DNA from: Struthio camelus
Taxonomy: Eukaryota; Chordata; Aves; Struthioniformes; Struthionidae
Direction of reading: 5' to 3'
DNA: 64,000 bases
NCBI RefSeq assembly: GCF_040807025.1
Contig: NC_090943.1
Coordinates: 5,070,356 to 5,134,355 of the forward strand
A model generated the notes under the pieces. It saw nothing but the letters and a program-made list of their open reading frames with translations. It ran no database searches and had not been told where the DNA came from. Shown piece by piece: positions 39,501 to 51,500 of this stretch; the first letter of the stretch is position 1; each line of letters starts with the position of its first letter. A program made the position numbers and the translations under genes.

Positions 39501-42500
39501 TGGAAATGGCACAACTTGATAAGGAACCACATACGGTTTAGGATGGTTTCAAGCTCATTTATAATATCCTAAAAAACTAAGCCCATCTTCCACAAAGGCA
39601 TTGAAAAAAAAAAAATTATACGTGTTAATAAACATGGCATTTCACGTTATGCTTTTTCCTCAGCAGTAGTAGAAGGATACTCCTTTTGGCAGCTGGCTGC
39701 GTGATGATTACAGAACGCTGCATCACTGTTTCCTTATGTCTCTCCACTTTCCTTCAGTCTCCTTCCTAACTTACAACTTTGCTATCTATTCTTTCACGTT
39801 TTCTATTATTTTTCTATTTTGTTTTGAGTTTTTTTTCCCTTTGTCCTTACTCCCAAACTCAGCTTTTACTCAGTCAGATTGTTAATCAAAATCCGTTTCA
39901 ATTTGAAAAGCACCTCTCTCAGACATGCTTCTTAAGTGAGGATAAGCTGACTTCAATCACCACCCAAGGAAGAAGAAAATAGAATAGATAAAGCCTAGGT
40001 AGCAGATCTAAAATTAAAATATAGTTCAGATCTTTCTCTTCAATCTCACATGGCCTGTTTGTTGGGTCCAGTTTCAACATTTCTATAGCCTAACATCCAT
40101 ACAGCTATGCAGTTCATGGTGGGGAAGGACAAATATTTATTTTGAGCCTTAAGTATCCCTTAAGTCATTGTAAAGCTGGCGTTGTGTAGGATTTATTTCA
40201 TTTATTCTAGGTGTGAAAAAGTTAGCAGTCTAAGTCTGAGCGGATGAGTCCAAAGTAATAAAACGAACAGTGTTATGGCATGGTCATGGGATTGCCTATA
40301 CTGTTTAATTGTTAATGCAGGAACAATTTTGGCCCAGACTAAATCATAGTACCATAACCAGTGCCTGAGCATGGCTGAGGATAGAAAAGGCCAGAAACTG
40401 TTACCAGCAAGTGCTCTCCATGTGTCTGGTCTGTTTCTGAGGGGAAGACTTTAGATGGATGGATATAAGCCATGTTCTGTCCACTGGCTCTGGGGCAAAA
40501 AAAAAAAAAAAGTCCCTGGTCTGTTTTATTTACAAATGTAGACGTAGCCAGCTAGCTTCCTGAAGGCTCTTTTTCTAATAGAGGTAAACAAACACCCCCA
40601 GGAGGCAACTCTACCCATCCTAAAATGAGCCTATTGCTTTTCATCAGTGAGAAGAAGGAACGTATCGCTATGCTAACCCCAGCATGTGGTACAGGCCGAT
40701 AGACGTGGTTTAGTAGAGTGTAACCTTTGGTGCTGAGGGCCCAGCATCCACGTTATGTACGTTTCAGACTAGCTGCAGTCTGATCCCATAGGCTGAACTT
40801 TTATTATTGCCTGACGCACGAGCGCACTTTGCGGTTGCCTTCCAGACTAGTTTTATCCAAAGGAATCCAGATCACACTTCCCGAGAGTGTTCCTCGGTGT
40901 AAACATAAGTGCAGTAACATGGAAATTGCCTTGAAAAACTCAGTCCTGATCCAAACTAAAGCATTTATATACATCCACCCTACAGTGATTAGCTTAGAAT
41001 CGCACAACTTCCCCCCTCCACACCCCACCCTGACTGGTACAGTTAAATAAGGTGGAAAATGCAAGTAAGTAAGTAAAGGAAGTAAAATAAGGTGCATTTA
41101 ATCTATCTGGTGGGTGAACCATAGATTGTATATGATTAGCAATATAGCTGACCGTGCAAAATTCCAGCTAGAGCCGGAACAAGGCACCAGAGCTACAAAG
41201 CTGTCCAAGATGTCTGGAAGACGCCACTTCATAAGAAGAATACCAAAGCTGTGCTAGATTCATCTTAGTTGTCAACCTCCACTTACAAATCAGAAATGAA
41301 AAACACACAAAGCAATAATGTAATCCTTAAGGGGATAAACATGCAGCTGAGAAGTTCAGCTAGATATAAAATGTGGGTTACTGCCAACAGACTCAGCAGA
41401 CTCATTTATGATTGTTTTTACACCAGAAGTGCAAGGAAGCAATAAAAGAAACGGGGAAAAAAAAAAAAAAAAAACAAGAGTTGCATTTTAGCAATGTTTA
41501 TTTACAGAGATCAGCAGGTACTGCGTCTCAGAGATTGGAAGGGAAGTTTGAGTTAAACAGCACGATAGCAACCAGCACAAAAGACAGTGGGAAGTCAAGA
41601 AGATAAGCATCTCCAGGGCCACATGAACTAAGCTTTCCGCAGCAGGTTCAGTGGTCTTCATCAAATACAGCATAAATGTTATTGTCATTTTCTCTATGCC
41701 GGACAAAAAAGAATGATATTTGCCCTACTAATAAAGTCCAAAGTGTGGTATCTAGCTTGTATAGAGTAAAGAACTAGTATTAGATTAGAAAACTGGTCTT
41801 TGACCTGCTTAAAGTCTGGTGATACAAATCTCACTCAGCCTGTGGAAACTAATTCCCACCTCCTCTCTATCTGTTTATGTTAGTGGATATTCTTCTGGTT
41901 CAGTTATTCCTAGTTTACTCCAAAGTAGCTAATAAGGCAGTAACATAGCAAGCAGCTAATAAGATCAGTAAGTAGCTGATAAGAAAGTAAGTCCTGACCA
42001 CAACACAGATTTTATATAACACTAACAGGATTGTGATATTCTTTCATAAAATGAGATAGCATTCTCTACCTAGACCCGTTTCTTTTCCCTGAAAGAGTAT
42101 TTATATCAGGCTAAGCACATCTATATCATATATTTGTACCCCCAGCAGATAAGCTTTATCTGAACAGAAAAAAAATTAGTGCTTGATGCTTAAATGTCAC
42201 TAAGTCCACAAATTTAACTGAGCTACTAGGTCAATTTCTGAACTGCGTTACAGAGATCCGGATTTTGGAGCATATATTTTATTTCTGCTTCCTTCCTGGA
42301 TTAGACATAACTGTCCAAGGCAGGAAGAGAAACCAACATCCCCTCTTGCACTAAGATTTTATTGAATTGGAAATACTGGTGTTGAAACAACGTATCTGCT
42401 GTACTGTTGTTGTGATGCCATAAAATCATCTTAATGACTGAACTTAAATTCCTAAAGCCGTATTTTATGAAGATTTTGGGTCTCTTCTTTAGCTGATATA

Positions 42501-45500
42501 TCTGTGAACAGGTTCTAACAGAGCTGCACAATTTTATGGAAATTGCAAACAGCTTTACCATTACACTCTTAAATCTGAATAATAAATATCCTTGATAATT
42601 CTCCAGAGTAAGTAACCAGATTAAAATTTGAATTACATTCCATAATCAGTAAGAACATTTCAGTTTCAGCTGAGTTGCCTTCCCCAGGGGTCTTCAGGAA
42701 TAGAAAGGAATCCTATAATGTCAGCACATCACTCACATATATTTATTTAATTAAACTTACTTCTTCAAGCGGAATCTCATCTTCAACTGGACAAGCAATA
42801 TGGTAGGAAGGGAATGGGTCAGACCAGCCTTTCTTTGTGCAGTTCCTTCTCACTAGCCCAGCTGAAACGGAAGCACTTCTTTTCACCAGTGAAGAGCCAC
42901 AGACCACAGAAAATAAAATCCAAGAGATCTTTTGATCATATGAAGCCATACCAGGAGAAGAGGACCGTTTGCATTAACATCTTACAGAGCTGATAAGATA
43001 TTTTACCTGCATACATTCAGATATTCAGGTACAAAACTTTTAATTTTGATCTGGAGAAAAATCATGGGGAGAAATGAGAGGATCAAGGAGACAGCAGTAG
43101 AGGTGGGAAGGGGTAAGGAAGAAATCACAGCAAGGGCAAGAAGGTCCGCTGAAAAGGATTGGGAAGCACTGCTCCATCAGACTTCTGCCTCAGTCAGCAC
43201 CCACCCTTCTAATGCACCATCTTCTCATACCACCTTCCTTGGGCTTATTGTTTCTTTGGAGATTGGAGGCTGGTATAAGCAGTTTGTTCTTGAGGGTAAC
43301 ACATTTTCATTAAAAAAGAAAAGATTTATGAGTCAGATAAAGGATAAGTAAGACAATCTCAGAGCAGGAAATGAAACTGCACAGATGAAAGGGATTTTTC
43401 TCATCCATCATTTATAGCTAGCATGTGTCAGGCAAGGCACAAGTTAGGTTTTGCAGTTTTTTTTCTTTTTTTTTCTCTTGTGGAACTGCCAAATCTAGAT
43501 ATTTCCTGGAAGATCATTTCCTCTTTATGGGCTTGCAGTTTGTTCCTGGACAAAGTCATCCAGAGAGCAAGCAGCCATAAAGACATTGAACCAGATTAGC
43601 TTGCATAGTCTTGCGTTTGACCCAGTACTTACACTAACTTAATGACAAAATTCTGTGTCAGATGGCCAACTCTGGTCTTAAAGAATAATCACATTATGCA
43701 TACCTCACCCTTTCATTTCATCCCACACTAAGCAGAGCATAAATCTCATAAAGGCCCATGCTTAAGTTCTGACCCAGGCAACCCCTGTATGAGCTCAGCA
43801 GAAAAGTTACCCAACAAGCTGATCCCAAAGCCTGTGGAAACTAATGGAAATCACACCTTTAATTTCAGTGCTTTTCAGTGCAGGGTCTCATCACGGACCA
43901 GGGGATTACATGCAGTTGAATGATGCTTAAGATCTGAGGGGAACTGCTAAGTGCTTTCAGTTTCTACGGAAATCTTTCCAGTAATGCTCTGATCCCCGTA
44001 CAAGGCAGCAATTTATAACAAGTCATCTTTTTTAAGAAATGCGTTTCCCAGGTATGAGACAAAATAATAGCTGTACAGCCATGCTGGTACGTCACCTGGC
44101 TCCTTCATGAAGCGAGAGAGGATATCTGGGCAGGGCAAGGCAAGTGTCTCTCCAGCATCTGCCTCTGGCCAGCACAATAACTTGTCCCACGTTCTCTTGC
44201 AACCTCAGACAGAAGGCAAAATATGTTTTTAGGCATAATTAAATTTGATCAGAATGAAAGATTTTCTTTTTCTAATTTTGGTCCTCTACCAAAAGGTCCT
44301 CTACATTTCTTATAAAAATGATACAGGCTCAATCTTTAATCTATAATGAGATACAAACACCTCCAGAGGACTATTTTCTCTGCTTAAGTTAGTCTGCCAG
44401 CTTAAACTGGGCTGAATTTTTAGAGATAACGCAGTAAATGAATTGTATAGTGGAAACGGGAGGAAAAGGGAAACCGGAAGAAAGATCACGCTGTGGTACT
44501 TGTTGAGAGATTATCCTAGTTTTAATGATCAGCACACTTTCACACGAAGAGTATGATAGCACTCGGTTATATTGAATTTACCTGACACTAAATATAGGTT
44601 AATATGCAAACATAAATATATTGTTAAAATTTCCAAACCAGACAATTCAGTCCTCAAATGTTTATAGAAGACAAGAGACATGAAAAAAAAAAAAAAAAAC
44701 TGAAAAAAACCAAAGGATAGAAAATAGAAGTCACATATACACACATCTGATCTACCACTAAGATCAAAGCTAAAGCCTCTACCCATCTACTCAAAGCTAG
44801 ATATCTGCTTGGGGCTGATCAGCTCTTTAGGCTTCATTGACTGTATTGGTATATCTCCATTAACCACAGTAAAAGCGTAGACCTTAATCACATGCAGGCA
44901 CCTGTACATAGATACCTAAATGCAAAAGAATAAAATCAGCAAACCCTTCCATTCCTACATATTCATCTCCCTGTAGCCACTTTCCAACCTGTCAATCATT
45001 CTTTCTGCACACCCTAGCACTTATACAAGACAAAACGCTAAGATACAGTAGCTTTTGCAGTCAGCCCTTCTGCAGGACGAATATCTGAAAGATTCAATTT
45101 CTATCTTCTAACATTTCTTCAGCTCTTATTTATTAAGGAGATGGTTTCAGCCCTCTTACCCACTGCATTTAAGACTTTTGTCTTTCTGAAGACGCCAAAT
45201 TTTCCTCACAAAGCAGGTGCCCTGCCCTGTGCTCGACTGGCTATAGCAAGCAGGGAAGAGCTCTAACCTGCAAAAACTGCATGAGTTGATAGATATGTCT
45301 GCTTCACCACTGCTATTTGAAGCTGATGGACAGGGGAAATAGCGGGACTAGGGCATAAGGATTCACTCAGAGATATGGACTGTTCATATCCAAATGTGAA
45401 AAAAGGTTGAAAAAAAGAAGTGTATGGGCATGGGCAATGAGCGTAGATAGAAGAAGAGCTGACCCAAGCACAGGGATGGGGAACAATAAATAAAACATTC

Positions 45501-48500
45501 AAACTCTTTGACCTACACACAGAGCACACTCCTTATCACATGTCAGGAGAAGGAGGGCACATTATCAACATGCTATGTCCTGACTCTGGTAGAGTCTCAC
45601 TTCTCCATCACTCTTTTCAGCCTTCACTCATAGATACCTGATGTTGCATTTCCACGTGCTTCTGAGTCCTTCAGACATTCAACTTCCTTTTTCTTCAGCT
45701 CAATTATAAAATCACATTCTGGATGAACATTTCCAGTGACCTAGAGCAAGAAAAGTTTAAGATGATTAGGAATAAGGAGTTGGGAAGATTCTTATGAGCC
45801 ATTAAGTCCAAACCCACGCTTCTGCATCTAACAAGGTTGCATTAAAGAGGAAGAGCACTGGTTTAGGGTTTAGCAGTGAAAGTGACTCATAGCCCTGCCT
45901 GCTGACAGACGCCGTCTCTCCACAAAATGCTGAATGTTTTCAACTGATGAATCTAGCTGAGCTCTCCCAAAGTCAGCTGAGCTGGGCTGATTTACATTAG
46001 AGCAGATTCATAGTCAATGTAGCTGTTAGAGAATGGAGTTAAGGCTCCATACTGGAAAGTTCACAAGTTTTCTTGGGTTTTGTTTAATGCAAGACTTTGA
46101 AGACTTTCCTAGAGCCCAGGTTTGAGTGCAGGCCTCATTTACACCATGACTTTAGTTTCTTCTAAGTCTAGGCCCAGGAAACCAGAGTGTACTTAGAAGG
46201 ACCTTCTCCTAACAGTGAAGGAACCAAAACTGCTGGGCATACTGGAGAACCCTCCTGCTCCTCAACATAGACATGTCCTTGCCAGCCTTCAACGAAACAT
46301 CTTGGAATCATGTATCCTTACTGTAAAAATTGTCTTCTGAATGGGCTCTCCAGTCATTCACTCTAGAAGGAACGAATCTGTTCTTTCTCTTCTGCTTCCT
46401 ATCTTTACACAGAGTGGGATGCAAAACTCCACTGTTTGGAGAAAACCGCTGAGCAACAGTATTTATTGTTTTGGTGTAGAGAAAAAGTTGCCATCTAGAA
46501 TTTTAACAGCAATAACCTCCTTCCTGCTCTCTCACTTTGGTTGCTGTGGTCTACATGTTTACATGGACAGCACAAGAGAATTTGAAGGGACCCCGATTGC
46601 TGTGGGTGTACCCTGTGCAGCCGTGCAGGAGAGCACACACACCTTCTCCACAAAGAAAGCACTGCGTGCCTTGCCCAGTTGTAGCTATTGTCTCCCATCC
46701 CGGCAGGCCAGTTGCAGTCAGTCACACACTCAGCTCAGCTCTGCTGCCTGACCGTGGGTGCCCGTGCATTGTGTGTGTGTGCATATAGCTATACACACAC
46801 ACACACACACACACACAAGAGGAAACAAAATCAGGATGAGAGGAGCGCAGTGAACAGGTGGCTGGCATATGGCTCGGTTTTGTTCCACACAAGGACAATT
46901 AATATTCAGGGAATTTGGGAAATAAATAGCTTGCTTTCAGGTCATTCAGAGGGCAGAACGTAATGATTCTAACAAGCCAGTGTTTCCCCCCCATGTTAAT
47001 GTCCTTATCCCATACTGATCCACAGAGCATTTGAACCCTTTGTTGGTTAACTGTAGGCTCCCAGCCTGCTCGTTAGGACAGCGCTGGATTCACTGTGCAC
47101 CCCGTGCTGTTCTGGGGCTTGGATCCTGGCAGTTGAAAATGGCATATACCCAGATATGTGTATTTCAATGAGCTATTCTGCTTTCCATCTACTGTCCTTT
47201 TAGGTTTTCCTGCTAATCTAGCAGGCAGCTTATCTGATATTTCTTCTCATGCCAACATTTATTCCTCCTCTCCTGATACTTGCCCTGGACAATGAAAGTT
47301 ATCTATGCTGAGAAGCTCATTTGCCTTTGTATATGGAAGTTGTTGCAAAAAGTAGCTCTATTAGTCATCAGAAAAAAACAGCCATCCCATTTACTGAAGA
47401 ACTATTTTACAGTGTTCTCTTGGTTTGGTGAACTGTGCCCAGAAAAATCTCAGCAGGCAGGAAATGTGCCCATTTGCATGGTCCTAAATTATTTCTCCTG
47501 GCAAAAAAAAATGACTAGATTTATTTTGCCTGTGAAAACTATTTTCGCTCACTGAAATGTTCATGGCAAGAACAAAGAATGTTTGGCTTGCTCACCAGTC
47601 CAGATTTTTTTATTTTCTTTTTCTTTCTAAGTCTCCAAACTCATAAGAACACTTTACCTCAAGTATCTGAAAGAAAAAGGTGAGGCTGATCAAGTGCCAG
47701 GGATTTAAATTATTACCACCTCCTCTAAGAAGCCCTGACCTTAAGAGATGCTCTCACAGCCTGTATTCAAGTTAGTACTAACTGCTGCTTGAAGGAACAC
47801 TGTTATGGCAGAATACAGGCAAAATACACTGAAAAGATTTATCCCACTGCTGTTCAGGCTCTGTTCTAGATATATCCACCTCCCTAGGACATCTGTCTCT
47901 ATAAAGACACAGAATCAGGTTCCCAGACACTGCAAACACATCCCATAGACTTACTTACTCAAAATCATTTTCTGTTCCCTTCGCTTTTACCATTCTCTGG
48001 AAGCTCCAAACCACGGAAGAGAGGTGTAAGCCGTTATTTCATACAAGAGTAAATGTATGTGTGTGTGCAATTCAACACTATTTGGTTTCTGCATCAATGG
48101 AGATGTTCAAATTTTAGACATTTACTTTTGGATGAAATGAACTATGCCTTGTGCTCCATTCACTAGGATCCCCCTTAGTTTAAAGGAGTCCATGATAACT
48201 CAATCCGATCTTGGCTCCAGCACTGACTCAGATGAATCCCACTTACTACACCTACTGCCTGTATGCAGGCTTGTGCACAGATCATCTCTGCAGAGCTATT
48301 TTGCCTGGCAATAAAACAGGTGTTTGTGGCTTCTCGGATCCCCAGAGAAATGAAACTCCATAAAGTCTTTTTTTTTTTTTTATTTTTAGTTTAATTTACT
48401 GGTTCACCCATGCTAGGTTTCTCCTTGTAGAAACACCCTTTATATAGTTCACAGATAGACACAGGCACAGAATCACGGAGTCACCAAATGGCCGAGGCTG

Positions 48501-51500
48501 ATAGGCACCTCTGTACATCATCTAGTCCAAGCTCCTGCCCAAAGCAGTGTCAGCTAGGGCAGGTTACTCTGAATCTTGTCCAGCTCGGTTTTGAGTATCT
48601 CCAAGGATGGATACTCCAACACCTCTCTGGGCAACATCTTCCAGTGTCTGACCACTCACACAGTTAAAAAAGGCTTTTTCTTGTGTTTAAACAGATTTTT
48701 TTTGCATTTCAGTTTGTGCCCATTGTCCCCTGCCCTTTCATTGCATACCTCTCCCAGAGGGCAATTTAAATTACCTAGGAGGCGAGTTGTCCTCAGGACA
48801 GACTACTCTCTCCAAAGACTAGAGAGTCATCCAGCCTTGGATAACTGCCGTCTTACTTTAGGCTCTTCAGTGAAATATTTAATATTGTAGTGGATAAATG
48901 TGGGATCTCGCACCTCAGACAGCTGCCTGTGTTGGGTAAATGAGGCAAAACAGGAACCCCAAGTTGATTTGTTTCTTTTTCTTAATTCTGGAAATTAGTA
49001 GAGGAAATATGAATTAGAGGTTCTAGCACTTTTCATGATTGCTTAGATCCATGAAGCTGGAAGAATGTAAAGTACAGCTTCTCTAATAGACTCTTAATAG
49101 ACAGTAGATGAGATCTGCAGGCACATCTGTCCTGTAGACCTCACTGTAGTAAGAAAGAAATCCAGACGAGCATGATCTGTGATGTGAAAAGAGGAAGACG
49201 GAGGTTTCGCAAACAGATATTCCCTCTTCAAATGAGTGACTCGCTGGCCTGCAAAAAACTCTTCTACTCATTTGTGATCCAGAACCCAGATTCTTGTCTT
49301 GAGGGTGAGTGAATACAATCATTTCATAAAGCTGAGCAGAACATGTTTGTCTCCTTGTAAAAATCTGCTGTTGCCTGTTGAATTGTTCAAATTTTTAAGA
49401 GCCTGATGGTTAAAATAGTCATCTAGGTTGTAGCGAACCTAGGTTCAATTACTTACCAAATCTGAGAAGTTTCAAATTTTCATTTACCATTTTTCAAGAG
49501 AACCTGTATCTCAGTAAGCCTTAGTTAGGAAGCAGGTTCTTAATCACGCAGTCTGAAACAGTTTTGCATCCACATACGCAACTTTCAAGTAAAAAAATGG
49601 GATGTATCTGAGGAGTTTCAGTAACTGTTAGCAGGGCTTAAAAGAGGAAGAACTGAAGGAGGAGGGGATAGATGGATAACACTTTGGAAACTCATTGCCC
49701 AAAGTCCATGCCAGTTTAAGGATATCAGTTTTGGAGCTAATCTTTTAAAAGTCAGATTTTTCCATGTTATCTACTGATTTATCATTACTGATGGGATAAT
49801 GTGGGGCCTCTTAATGATCCATGATTTTCCAACAGGTTTGCATTCTCAGAGCATCTATAGTTGTCCACCAGCTCACACCAAACTGGGTGACAAACTCACG
49901 GGATACTAGGCACCTTTTAAGGATTTCGGCATGTAGAAAAGTCAGCTACGTGTTCACGATGTTTCCACCTGCATGGCAGAGCACTGACAGCCTTTCATTC
50001 ATGTCCACTTTAACTAATATCCTTAGTTAATTGCTGCAAAGAATCAGGATCATGTGAAAAAGGCAGAAGCTAAAAATATCCTCTGAGCACTAGAACGCTT
50101 TCCAGATTAAAGAATTGAAAAGGGAGTTGATATGATAAAGGAAGGATGGTTTAAGCCCAAGCTGAGCTGCTGACAGGACCCTGACGGCACTAACTAGCCC
50201 CCTGAGCCTGTGGTAGTGCCCGACGCCCAGGGCTGCCCCTGCTACCCTGCTCCGTCGGGGCGGTCTTCTCAAATAACGGCATACAAGAACCTTCTCGCTG
50301 ATGTGCAAGACCGAATCAGCAAATGAAGTAAGCAGTGATATATTCCAAATAGATGTGTTTGTGGTTGTGCATCCGTTAGTCACTGTATTAAGTGAAGCTG
50401 TGGGTTAGCATAACCACTGAAAATCAGGCTGATCTTTAGTCTTGTTAGAGGGCCCCAGGAGAAAGTCTTTTTCATGTCATTAAAAAAAAAAAAAGAAGAA
50501 GCCAGATCATGCTCTTAATATGGACATGAAATCCACACATTGGAAAGAAAACTTATTTCCTTAACTATTCTGGGTATTTTCATAGCATCATGAAAAATTT
50601 CTTACTTGAATGTGGTTTTCCTCTATTTTCTCTCACGTACATCAGAATAACACAACACTTGCATTCTTTTCACACTTCATTAAGTACCATGCAAGCAACG
50701 AAAGCAAAAAAAAAAAAAAAAAAAAAAAAAAATCAGTCTATACAAGCTGAAAGCCAGCCTCTTAAGCATTTAAAGCCTCTCCAAAAGTTGACTTCAACTC
50801 TTCCAGGGAAAGCATACTATTAAGTTACCCAACAAGGAAAGCAGAGGGCTTTTTTTCCATCATTTTCTAGTCAAAATAACAGTTATTTGCCTATCCTCTG
50901 TTATAATAAAACATGCAAATACACACCAGGAGATTTATATCATACACTTCCACATAAACATATGTTTTGATCCCACTGTAACCAGTGCAATTTTGTAGAA
51001 GAAAGTACTACCTCTCTAAGGTAAACGGGGCAGGTTCTCACAGAGACTTTCAGAAATATTATTAACTAGCCGCACCGCATCCTGCTACTCTGCTCATGAG
51101 CGATACTACTCCTGTGATCACGCTACAGGGAGCTGGTTGCAGAGAGGATATAAAGGAAACCATAGCCTCGCATTAGTAAAAAGCATTTTCAGTCATTTCA
51201 CACTTCTGTGTTTCTCTCGACCCACAAAGAACCGGCTGCTGTGCAGCCCCTCACAAAATGATCCTTCAGAGAAGAGCGTCTCTGAGCTGTGGTTCCCAGG
51301 GAAGAGGAAAGGATATAGCAAAAGGATCAAAAAAGGAAGATGCTGAAAATGTCATTGCTCTCAAAAGCGAAGGAAATATCCTTCCCTCACTTTCCTTCCA
51401 CACACCTTTCCTGATATTGATATGATCCTGAATTCTGGTTCACCTGTCATTGCCTGAAGTAAAATATCAGTAAGAGGTTTTTTTTTTTTTTTCCCTTTCT

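Noticed and set aside
46341..46751. 136-codon plus-strand frame
   Set aside because: It lies within GHRHR intron 1 on the other strand, with no recognisable domain, and several overlapping frames run through the same G+C-richer stretch.
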